Positions 6,059-12,849 of a DNA stretch of 14,770 nucleotides are shown one piece after another (position 1 is the first letter of the stretch; each line of letters starts with the position of its first letter). Under the pieces are notes generated by a model. That model searched no databases and was not told the DNA's origin. It saw only the letters and a list, made by a program, of their open reading frames with translations. Made by a program: the position numbers and the translations under genes. The stretch is from contig JBPCTQ010000206.1 of assembly GCA_051011595.1 (NCBI GenBank), positions 1 through 14,770 of the forward strand. Reading direction: 5' to 3'. This DNA comes from JAOUEE01 sp051011595. Its GTDB lineage: Bacteria; Actinomycetota; Acidimicrobiia; Acidimicrobiales; SHLQ01.

Positions 6059-9000
6059 ATGCCCTCTGGTATGACCATGCTGCACGCCGACCCCGCCACC
6101 CGGACCGCCCGCGACCTGTGGGTAGGTGTGCTGGGTCCGCTCGAAGTCTCGGTCGCCGGGCGAGACATCGACATCGTGGCCGCCAAACCGCTCGGTGTGT
6201 TGGCGATGTTGGCGTGCCAGGCCAACACGGTCGTGGCCATCGACCAGCTCATCGACGCGTTGTGGGAGACCGAGCCGCCCCGCAAGGCCAAACCCACGTT
6301 TCACACCTACATCTCCGCGCTGCGGCGGGCCCTGCAGGGTCCTGACCCCGACGATCCCAATCCCATCGAGACCATCGAACCCGGCTACCGCCTTCGCCTC
6401 GACGAGTCCGAGAGCGACCTGGCCCAGTTCCGGCGGTTGACGAGCCGGGCCGACCAGGCGATCACGGCCGAGTCCACCGAAGAAGCGCACCGGGAGCTCC
6501 GGGCCGCCACCGCACTGCTTCGTGGCCCCATCCTGGCCGAGTTCGACCATCTCGAACCGATCCGGCTCTTCGCCACCGACATGGGCGAACGGCGGTGTTG
6601 GGCCCTCGAGCAGCGCATCGAACTCGACCTGAGCGTCGACCCGTCGGCCGCCATTCCCGAACTGCGGGCGATCGTGGCCGACAACCCCTACGAAGAGCGG
6701 TTCTGGGGCCAGCTCATGCGGTCGCTCTACTACACCGGCAATCAGGCCGAGTCGCTGCGCACCTACCAGGAACTGCGCACCATCCTCGATCACGACCTCG
6801 GCCTCGAGCCGTCACCTCGGCTGCAGCAGCTCGAAGGGGCGGTCCTCGCGCAGCGGCTCGACCCGCCGGCCCGCCTGTCGCTCAGCCGAGGCAGCAGCCG
6901 ACCGTCCACGGTGCCCCGGTCGGCCACCTTGTTCGTCGGCCGAGGCGAACAACTGACTCGGCTCGATGATCTGCTGAAAACCAGTCGCCTGGTCTCTCTC
7001 GTGGGCGCAGGCGGTTCGGGCAAGACCCGGCTGGCGGCCGAAGCCGCCGCCACGGCCGCCCATCGTTTCGGGGGACGGACGTGGTGGGTCGAGCTGGCCG
7101 AAGTCGACGATTCCCGCCGCATCATCGACGCCATCGCGGCCGCCATCGGCACCATCCGCCGGCGTCAGGACGACCTCTACGAGCTGGTGGCCGAGGAGCT
7201 CGATCGAGAACCGACCCTGCTGGTGATCGACAACTGCGAGCACCTCATCGACGAGGCCGCGTTGGTCGCCGAACGGCTGCTGAACGACTGCCCCACCCTC
7301 ACCATCCTGGCCACCACGCGCGAGGCGCTCGCCATCGCCGAGGAGCGGGTCGAGCCGGTCGACCCGCTCCCGGTGGCCGGCGTCTTCGAGCTGGCCCTGG
7401 GGCGAAGTGATCACCCCACCGACGCAGCTACCTTGTTCATCGACCGCGCCACCGCGGCGTCGGGGGGAACGGCGCCCGCCAGCGGGTCGCTCCCCCTCAT
7501 CGAATCGGTGTGCAGCGAGCTCGACGGCATCCCACTGGCCATCGAGTTGGCCGCAGCGCTGGTGGCCGGCATGTCAGTGGAGGAGATCGGCGATCGACTG
7601 GTCGATCGTTTCGAGATCCTCACCGCCCGACGCCGGACCAACCGCGCGCAGCACCGGACCCTGTTGTCGGTCGTGGAGTGGTCGTACGACCTCCTCGACG
7701 CCGACGAACGGACCTTGTTCTGCATTCTCGGAACGTTCCGCGGCTCGTTCACCGGCGCCCGCGCCGCTGCGTTGGCCAAACCCTTCGGGCTGGATGCCGA
7801 CACCGTTTTGCCGAACCTGGTGCGAAAGTCGATGGTGCGACGAGAACCCGACGTGGGCGGGCGGGCCCGCTACCGGATGCTCACCACCCTTCGCACCTAC
7901 GCTCTCGATCGGCTCGAAGAGACCGGGCAACGCCAAGCGGTCGAAGACCACTTCGTGACCATCCACGTGGAGAGCGCCGATCGCTGGCGGTATCGCATGC
8001 TCACCACCGCGGCCACCTGGTTCGAGGCCTTGGCTCCCGACCTGCTCAACTATCAAGCCGCCATCGAACTGGCCCTCGATCGTGACGTCGACCAGGCGCT
8101 CCGCCTGATCGACGCCTTCTCGTGGTACTTCAACTTTCTGGGTTCGACCGAACGGGTGCAGTCCTGGCTGACCGCCCTGCTGGCCGAAGGTGGTCTCGAC
8201 ACCAGGCAGACGGCGGTGGCACTCAGCGCGTCGGCGGCGTTGGAGATGTTCGGCGGTTCCTACGGCACCACCGCCGAGCTGGCCGAGTCCGCCCTGGTCG
8301 CCGCCCGCCAGGCGAACGACATCGAGATCCTGGCCGGTGCCCTGGTCATCCGCGGCGCCACCGCCATCTTCGAGGGCAACTCGCAACGAGCCGCCCAGTG
8401 TTTCGCCGAGTGCCAGCCCGTGCTCGAACAATTGGGCGACGACAACAACCTGGCCGCGGCCATGGCCTTCTGGGGGGTGGCTCACCGGCGGGCCGGCGAC
8501 TTCGAGGAGGCTCGCCGTTGCCTCGACACGGCCTACCGGTTGTTTGCCGATCAAGGCGACGATCGCGGCCTCTCCCTGGTCATGATGAACCTGGCCCGCA
8601 TGGCCCAAGCCGACGGCGACCTCGATCGAGCCGAACCGTTGTGCGACGAAGCCTGCGCGCTGGCCGACCGTTCGCTCGACTCCATCGTCATCGGACTGAG
8701 TGGGCTCTTCCGGGGCCGCATGGCGTATGACCGAGGCGACTTCCCGCTGGCCCTCGAGCACCTCGAGAAGGGCCTGGTCCACGCTCGGATCCTCGGCAAC
8801 CGAGTCATCACCTCGGCGTGTATCGAGTGGATGGCCATCATCGGTCTCGAGAACCAACGGTGGGAGCCGCTGGTCGAGGTCGCCGGATTCACCGATCGCT
8901 ACCGCCAGGCGCCACCAACCGCCGACCCACTCGAGGAGCTCCAGGCCGGCCTCGATCGGTGCCGAGAGCACGTGTCGGCCGACGACTTCGGCGCCGCTCT

Positions 9001-9067
9001 GCGCCGGGGAGCCCGTCTCAGTCTCGACGACGCGGTGGCCACAGCTCGCCGGGCGGCCATCACCTGA
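6059..9067 (+). CDS. SARP/BTAD-family transcriptional regulator with NB-ARC ATPase and TPR region
   Basis: A protein of about 1002 residues with the AfsR-like architecture of actinobacterial pathway activators. Residues 20-110 form an OmpR-type winged helix (LWVGVLGPLEVSVAG opening). Residues 118-262 form the BTAD helical domain, ending in LRTYQELRTILDHDLGLEPS. An NB-ARC/AAA ATPase follows, with P-loop GAGGSGKT (Lys322), Walker B LLVIDNCEHL (Asp391) and GIPLAIELAAAL. The C-terminal 350 residues are helical, TPR-like repeats. There is no LuxR HTH at the end. Such proteins bind direct repeats near promoters and switch on neighbouring genes, with ATP binding and TPR-mediated signals controlling activity. 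The start is uncertain: GTG 6050 and ATGs at 6059, 6071 and 6077 are all in frame, none with a clear Shine-Dalgarno, and the domain begins after all of them. Its target is unknown; the divergent glpD-like gene is a candidate. Confidence 0.9.
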   Translation: MPSGMTMLHADPATRTARDLWVGVLGPLEVSVAGRDIDIVAAKPLGVLAMLACQANTVVAIDQLIDALWETEPPRKAKPTFHTYISALRRALQGPDPDDPNPIETIEPGYRLRLDESESDLAQFRRLTSRADQAITAESTEEAHRELRAATALLRGPILAEFDHLEPIRLFATDMGERRCWALEQRIELDLSVDPSAAIPELRAIVADNPYEERFWGQLMRSLYYTGNQAESLRTYQELRTILDHDLGLEPSPRLQQLEGAVLAQRLDPPARLSLSRGSSRPSTVPRSATLFVGRGEQLTRLDDLLKTSRLVSLVGAGGSGKTRLAAEAAATAAHRFGGRTWWVELAEVDDSRRIIDAIAAAIGTIRRRQDDLYELVAEELDREPTLLVIDNCEHLIDEAALVAERLLNDCPTLTILATTREALAIAEERVEPVDPLPVAGVFELALGRSDHPTDAATLFIDRATAASGGTAPASGSLPLIESVCSELDGIPLAIELAAALVAGMSVEEIGDRLVDRFEILTARRRTNRAQHRTLLSVVEWSYDLLDADERTLFCILGTFRGSFTGARAAALAKPFGLDADTVLPNLVRKSMVRREPDVGGRARYRMLTTLRTYALDRLEETGQRQAVEDHFVTIHVESADRWRYRMLTTAATWFEALAPDLLNYQAAIELALDRDVDQALRLIDAFSWYFNFLGSTERVQSWLTALLAEGGLDTRQTAVALSASAALEMFGGSYGTTAELAESALVAARQANDIEILAGALVIRGATAIFEGNSQRAAQCFAECQPVLEQLGDDNNLAAAMAFWGVAHRRAGDFEEARRCLDTAYRLFADQGDDRGLSLVMMNLARMAQADGDLDRAEPLCDEACALADRSLDSIVIGLSGLFRGRMAYDRGDFPLALEHLEKGLVHARILGNRVITSACIEWMAIIGLENQRWEPLVEVAGFTDRYRQAPPTADPLEELQAGLDRCREHVSADDFGAALRRGARLSLDDAVATARRAAIT

Positions 9068-9076
9068 GCAGACCGG

Positions 9077-10279
9077 TCAGACCAGGTGGTCGAGGCCGAA
9101 GAGCTCGATGGCGTTGCCGCGCGCCAACTTGTGGATGACCGCGGGGTCGAGGTGACCGAACAGCTTCTCGGCGGTCTGGCGGCTGTGGGGAAACGTGCCG
9201 TCCTGATGGGGGTAGTCGGTCTCGAACAACACGTTGTCGACGCCGATCTTGTCGAGCAGCTCGATGCCGACCGTGTCCTTGAAGAAACAACTGTGGATGT
9301 GGCGCCGGTAGTAGTGCGACGGCGGCAGCTCGGAGCGCTCTTCACCCTGGGCCCACTGGTGGGTGTGCCACGTGTCGTCGGCTCGCTCGACGAAGTAGGG
9401 GATCCAGCCGATCTGGCTCTCGGCGTACATCAGCTTGAGCCCTGGGAACTGTTCGAACTTGCCCGAGAACAGCCAGTCGATCATGGAAGCCGCGCTGTTG
9501 GCCACGATCATGTTGGCCGTCACCACCGTGGGGGCATCGGCCGACGTGGTGAGCGTGCGGGTACCCGAACCGATGTGCATGCAGATGACGGTGCCGGTCT
9601 CCTCGCAGGCCCGAAAGAACGGATCCCAGTAGTCGGAGTGGATGGAGGGGCGACCCAACCAGGCCGGCAACTCCGACCAGGCCACCGCCCGACAGCCCCG
9701 AGCCGCATTCCGTCGGATCTCGGCCGCCGCCAACTCGGCATCCCAGAGCGGCACGATGCACAGCGGGATGAGCCGACCGCCCGAGTCGCCGCACCATTCG
9801 TCGATCATCCAGTCGTTGTAGGCCTCGACACACAGCTTGGACAGCTCCATGTCCGACCGTTCCGCGAAGAGCTGGCCGCAGAAGCGGGGGTAGTTGGGGA
9901 AACACAACGATGCCTCGACATGGTTGAGATCCATGTCGGCCAGGCGGGCGCCGGGCTCGTAGCAGCCGGGGGCGATGTCTTCGTAGGTGACCCCCTCCAT
10001 GGTGACGTCTTCGGGGGCCATACCCGGACAGGCGATCATCTGCTTGATCTGGTACCGGTGATCCTCGTAGTGCCACCAAGCCGCCTGTTTGTCGCCCGCG
10101 CCCGGTTGTTCGACCCAGACCCCATCGACCAGCTCCATCTCACCCTGCGGGGCGTACACGATGCGGGGCCCCTGATCGACGTAACGGGACGGGAGGCGAG
10201 ATGTCCAGACGTCACGGGGCTCGACGACATGGTCGTCGACGCTGATGATCGGCGGGATGGGGCTGACCACTTCGCTCAT
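9077..10279 (-). CDS. Amidohydrolase family 2 (TIM-barrel metal-dependent hydrolase/decarboxylase)
   Basis: A 400-residue member of the amidohydrolase_2 family, related to ACMSD and resorcylate-type decarboxylases. The family hydrolyses or decarboxylates carboxylated aromatic or lactone substrates using one divalent metal ion in a cytoplasmic TIM barrel. The first-strand motif is SVDDHVVEP (Asp15, His17), a DxH form of the usual HxH. Further metal or acid-base positions are His235 in MHIGSG, Glu287 in YAESQIGWIPYF and Asp355 in FETDYPH. This variant set is one I associate with actinobacterial members of the family; I do not know their substrates. There is no signal peptide. The start is ATG 10279, with a -10 box six bases upstream and no Shine-Dalgarno, so the transcript is probably leaderless. 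A perfect palindrome flanks the -10 box and suggests repression. The gene ends nine bases from the convergent SARP regulator. Confidence 0.88.
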   Translation of the reverse strand: MSEVVSPIPPIISVDDHVVEPRDVWTSRLPSRYVDQGPRIVYAPQGEMELVDGVWVEQPGAGDKQAAWWHYEDHRYQIKQMIACPGMAPEDVTMEGVTYEDIAPGCYEPGARLADMDLNHVEASLCFPNYPRFCGQLFAERSDMELSKLCVEAYNDWMIDEWCGDSGGRLIPLCIVPLWDAELAAAEIRRNAARGCRAVAWSELPAWLGRPSIHSDYWDPFFRACEETGTVICMHIGSGTRTLTTSADAPTVVTANMIVANSAASMIDWLFSGKFEQFPGLKLMYAESQIGWIPYFVERADDTWHTHQWAQGEERSELPPSHYYRRHIHSCFFKDTVGIELLDKIGVDNVLFETDYPHQDGTFPHSRQTAEKLFGHLDPAVIHKLARGNAIELFGLDHLV

Positions 10280-10285
10280 GGCCGT

Positions 10286-10291
10286 ACCGTA
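10286..10291 (-). promoter_or_regulatory. Leaderless-type -10 box (TACGGT) of amidohydrolase
   Basis: On the minus strand TACGGT (TANNNT) ends six bases before the ATG at 10279. The interval ACGGCC has no Shine-Dalgarno. It touches the palindrome at 10291-10309, so a protein bound there would cover the core promoter. Confidence 0.5.
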
Positions 10292-10309
10292 TCTGACGGG
10301 TCGTCAGAT
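10291..10309. promoter_or_regulatory. Perfect palindromic operator ATCTGACG-GGT-CGTCAGAT
   Basis: Two perfect 8-base arms flank a 3-base spacer. The site occupies the space between the predicted -10 box and the -35 position of the amidohydrolase promoter. Size, symmetry and position are those of a TetR/AcrR-type operator for a dimeric repressor. No TetR gene is in the window, so the regulator is encoded elsewhere. The same 8-mer ATCTGACG also occurs once upstream of the SARP gene (5975-5982). Confidence 0.6.
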
Positions 10310-10340
10310 ATTCCCAGCGGAGACAACACACGGGCGACGC

Positions 10341-10970
10341 TCACACCCGGCAGGCCACTCCAGGCTCGGGGGTCTGGGGTCCACGAATGAACGTGGACAG
10401 GAACGCATCGAAACGTTCGTCCTCGACACTGTCGAGTGGCAGTCGAAGACCCCAGGCCACCAACATCAGCGGGGTCTCGAGGTCGGAGTAGGGACTGACC
10501 AGCAGATGCGTCTCGACGTTGGCCAGCGACTCCAGCTCGCTGAGTTCGGCCGGATCGATGTCGGGCCGGTACGCCACCCAGACCGCACCGTGCTCCAGGG
10601 AGTGGACGGCGTTGCCGTCGACGATCTCGGTCGAGAAGAAGCCGCAGGACTCCCACTGGTTGAGATGATCTCCTCCCGGTGGCGGTCGCACGTCGTAGGT
10701 GGGGTCGTCGACGTGGTCACGACCCAGGTCTTCGTACACCTCGATGCCCTCGATTGACGCGATGGCCACATCGAGCGGCGGCGGAGTCCCGCCCTGGGTA
10801 TCGGCGGTGGAGCTGGACGACTCGTCGTCGGCCGCCGGCATGGTGACACCCGAGTCGGTGGTGGCTGCGCCGTCGTCATCGGAACCCCCACACGCCACCG
10901 CCACCACGGCGAGGCTGACAACGAGCAGGATCGGACGGAGCGCGGCATTCATGCCAGCATTCTTGCTCAT
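10341..10970 (-). CDS. DUF3105 family lipoprotein
   Basis: From ATG 10970 the protein has 209 residues. A hydrophobic signal segment (PILLVVSLAVVAVAC) ends at a lipobox-like VAVAC, so Cys27 would be lipidated and the protein held on the outer face of the membrane. A low-complexity linker of Asp, Ser, Thr and Gly follows (residues 28-64). The folded part carries the DUF3105 signatures YDVRPPPGGDH, ESCGFF and VHSLEHGAVWVAYRP. The conserved His102, Cys109, His123 and His127 could bind metal, but the function of the family is not established. ATG 10952 would give a shorter signal peptide. GTG 11006, six bases after an AGGAGG on the minus strand, would give a longer one and overlap the divergent methyltransferase start. 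Transcription toward the amidohydrolase is possible, but the 61-base gap holds its own promoter. Confidence 0.82.
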   Translation of the reverse strand: MSKNAGMNAALRPILLVVSLAVVAVACGGSDDDGAATTDSGVTMPAADDESSSSTADTQGGTPPPLDVAIASIEGIEVYEDLGRDHVDDPTYDVRPPPGGDHLNQWESCGFFSTEIVDGNAVHSLEHGAVWVAYRPDIDPAELSELESLANVETHLLVSPYSDLETPLMLVAWGLRLPLDSVEDERFDAFLSTFIRGPQTPEPGVACRV

Positions 10971-10998
10971 CCAGGCTCGCCGAACGGAGCACCAGCCC

Positions 10999-11655
10999 AT
11001 GTCCACCTCATTCCTCCTGTCCGACGCGCTCGCGTCCTACTGCGAGGGCGCCAGCACTCCGCTCGACGACATCCAGCGAGAGCTGATTGCCGTCACCGCC
11101 GACAAGGTGGGCGACATGGCGGTGATGCAGGCCGCCCCCGACGTGGGATCGGCGTTGAGCACCCTCACCCGCATCGTGGCCCCCGTTTTCGCGGTGGAGG
11201 TCGGCACGTTCACCGGCTACTCGGCCTTGTGCATCGCCGGCGCGCTGCCAACGGGGGGGCAGCTGCTGTGTTGCGACGTCAGCGAGGAATGGACCGCCAT
11301 CGGCCGTCCGTTCTGGGAACGAGCGGGTGTGGCCGATCGCATCGACCTGCGGCTGGCGCCGGCCACCGAGACGCTGGCCGCCCTACCCGGCGACCAGACG
11401 ATCGACCTGGCCTTCATCGACGCCGACAAACCCAACTACACCAACTACTACGAGGCCATCGTCGAGCGGCTGCGGCCGGGCGGTGTGATCGCGGTCGACA
11501 ACGTGTTGTGGAGCGGAGCGGTGGTCGACGACGCGGCTACCGACGACAACACCGAAGCCATCCGTTCGTTCAACGCCCACGCCGCCGCCGACACAAGGAC
11601 CGAGTCGGTGCTGTTGTCGGTGGGCGACGGGCTGTCGCTGCACGTTCGGCGGTAG
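10999..11655 (+). CDS. SAM-dependent O-methyltransferase (family 3, caffeoyl-CoA OMT-like)
   Basis: A 218-residue cation-dependent O-methyltransferase of the caffeoyl-CoA/catechol OMT type, which methylates a hydroxyl of a catechol-like substrate with SAM and Mg2+ in the cytoplasm. Motif I, VEVGTFTGYSALCIA (residues 67-80), binds SAM. The metal site is read from FIDADKPNY (Asp141) and AVDNVLW (Asp168, Asn169), and RLRPGG precedes the second. The length matches bacterial family members. ATG 10999 is chosen because family alignment begins there and GGAG lies about ten bases upstream; the frame stays open further upstream only as a shadow of the lipoprotein gene. It precedes the racemase-like gene by five bases, so the two are probably one operon. 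The methyl acceptor is unknown. Confidence 0.9.
   Translation: MSTSFLLSDALASYCEGASTPLDDIQRELIAVTADKVGDMAVMQAAPDVGSALSTLTRIVAPVFAVEVGTFTGYSALCIAGALPTGGQLLCCDVSEEWTAIGRPFWERAGVADRIDLRLAPATETLAALPGDQTIDLAFIDADKPNYTNYYEAIVERLRPGGVIAVDNVLWSGAVVDDAATDDNTEAIRSFNAHAAADTRTESVLLSVGDGLSLHVRR
11013..11018 (-). promoter_or_regulatory. AGGAGG on minus strand, possible RBS for an extended lipoprotein start
   Basis: A perfect minus-strand AGGAGG lies six bases before GTG 11006, which is in frame with the DUF3105 lipoprotein. If used, the two divergent genes would overlap at their 5' ends by eight bases. It could equally be chance inside the FLL codons of the methyltransferase. Confidence 0.25.
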
Positions 11656-11660
11656 GCACC

Positions 11661-12797
11661 ATGGGACCACTGGCCGGCATCACCGTCATCGAATTGGCGG
11701 GTATCGGACCCACCCCGTTCGCCGGCATGATGCTGAGCGACTACGGCGCCACGGTGATTCGTGTCGACCGGGTGGGCGGATCCGGCAATCCTCTGGCCAC
11801 CGGCTCGGGGGCCATGGAACGGGGCAAGCGAGCCATCGAGGTGGACCTGAAGTCGCCCGAGGGGGTGGCCGTGGTGCTCGATCTGGTCGAACGGGCCGAC
11901 GTGTTGCTGGAGGGCTTCCGAGCCGGGGTCGCCGAACGACTGGGTGTGGGCCCGGCCCAGTGCCACGCTCGCAACCCCGGGCTGGTCTACGGCCGGATGA
12001 CCGGTTGGGGCCAGGACGGCCCCATGTCCACCGTGGCCGGCCACGACATCAACTACATCTCGCTGGGCGGCCCCCTCGCTCACATCGGTCGGGTCGGGCA
12101 GGTGCCGACACCACCGCTGAACCTGATCGGCGACTTCGGCGGGGGTTCGCTGTTTGTGGTGCTCGGCATCATCAGCGCCCTGCTGGCGGTGTCGCGGGGT
12201 GAGTCAGGCCAAGTCGTCGACGCGGCGATGGTCGATGGATCGGCGTATCTCATGTCGCCGCTGTACGCCGCCCACTCCCACGGCGGTTGGACGGACCAGC
12301 CCGGCACCAACATGTTGGACTCGGGCGCCCCGTTCTACGACGCCTACCGCTGCGCGGACGGCGCCTTCGTGGCAGTGGGAGCCATCGAGCCGCAGTTCTA
12401 CGCCGAGTTGCTCGACTGTCTGGGTCTCACCGACGACGATCTTCCCGGCCAATGGGACCGCGAAGGGTGGCCGGTCATTCGGCAGCGATTCACCGAGGTG
12501 ATCGGGGCCAAGACCAGAGACGAATGGGCAGTGATCTTCGACGGTCGTGACGCGTGTGCCACACCGGTCCTCACCATGGGCGAGACACCCAACCATCCCC
12601 AGGCCGTCGATCGTGACGCGTTCTTCACCTTCGGCGACGTGACCCAACCCCGGCCCGCGCCCCGCTTCTCGGGCACTCCCACCGAGCCGGCCACCCAGTC
12701 GAGCCAGCCGGGCGACGACACCGACGAGGTGCTGGCCGAGCTGGGCTACGACTCGGAACGGATCGCCGGGTTACGACAATCCGGCGTGGTGGGCTGA
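11661..12797 (+). CDS. CoA transferase family III protein, alpha-methylacyl-CoA racemase-like
   Basis: A 378-residue CaiB/BaiF (family III) protein that fits the alpha-methylacyl-CoA racemase branch. The family epimerises the 2-methyl centre of branched acyl-CoA thioesters so that beta-oxidation of methyl-branched fatty acids and sterol side chains can proceed. Aligned with mycobacterial MCR (His126, Asp156, Glu241), this protein has His128 in AGHDINYIS, Asp158 in NLIGDFGGGS and Glu243 in VGAIEPQFY. The opening PLAGITVIELAGIGPTPFAGMMLSDYGA is also racemase-type. Lack of a clear catalytic Asp for CoA transfer argues against a transferase. There is no signal peptide. The ATG follows the methyltransferase stop by five bases with only a weak GGTAGG upstream, so translation is probably coupled. 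No other beta-oxidation genes are adjacent. Confidence 0.9.
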   Translation: MGPLAGITVIELAGIGPTPFAGMMLSDYGATVIRVDRVGGSGNPLATGSGAMERGKRAIEVDLKSPEGVAVVLDLVERADVLLEGFRAGVAERLGVGPAQCHARNPGLVYGRMTGWGQDGPMSTVAGHDINYISLGGPLAHIGRVGQVPTPPLNLIGDFGGGSLFVVLGIISALLAVSRGESGQVVDAAMVDGSAYLMSPLYAAHSHGGWTDQPGTNMLDSGAPFYDAYRCADGAFVAVGAIEPQFYAELLDCLGLTDDDLPGQWDREGWPVIRQRFTEVIGAKTRDEWAVIFDGRDACATPVLTMGETPNHPQAVDRDAFFTFGDVTQPRPAPRFSGTPTEPATQSSQPGDDTDEVLAELGYDSERIAGLRQSGVVG

Positions 12798-12838
12798 GCA
12801 AAGACCTTCGACCCTGGGCAACACGCGGGAAGACCCAG

Positions 12839-12845
12839 AAGGTGG
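12839..12845 (+). promoter_or_regulatory. Shine-Dalgarno of secreted RTX protein
   Basis: AAGGTGG lies four bases before ATG 12850 and supports that start. The 52-base gap after the racemase-like gene shows no TANNNT box, so the gene may be read through from the upstream unit. Confidence 0.45.
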
Positions 12846-12849
12846 GGTC

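Noticed and set aside
7574..8971. 465-codon minus-strand frame opposite the SARP regulator
   Set aside because: It is rich in Gly, Val and Glu with no domain pattern, while the plus strand continues an intact regulator.
9071..9078. GACCGGTC palindrome between the SARP and amidohydrolase stops as a bidirectional terminator
   Set aside because: The arms leave no loop and the site overlaps a stop codon. It is too short to form a stable hairpin.
10699..10998. Upstream extension of the O-methyltransferase frame
   Set aside because: It lies antisense to the DUF3105 lipoprotein, and the family alignment starts at ATG 10999.
12814..12838. CTGGG/CCCAG stem between the racemase-like and RTX genes as a terminator
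   Set aside because: It has only five pairs with a 15-base loop and no T tract.
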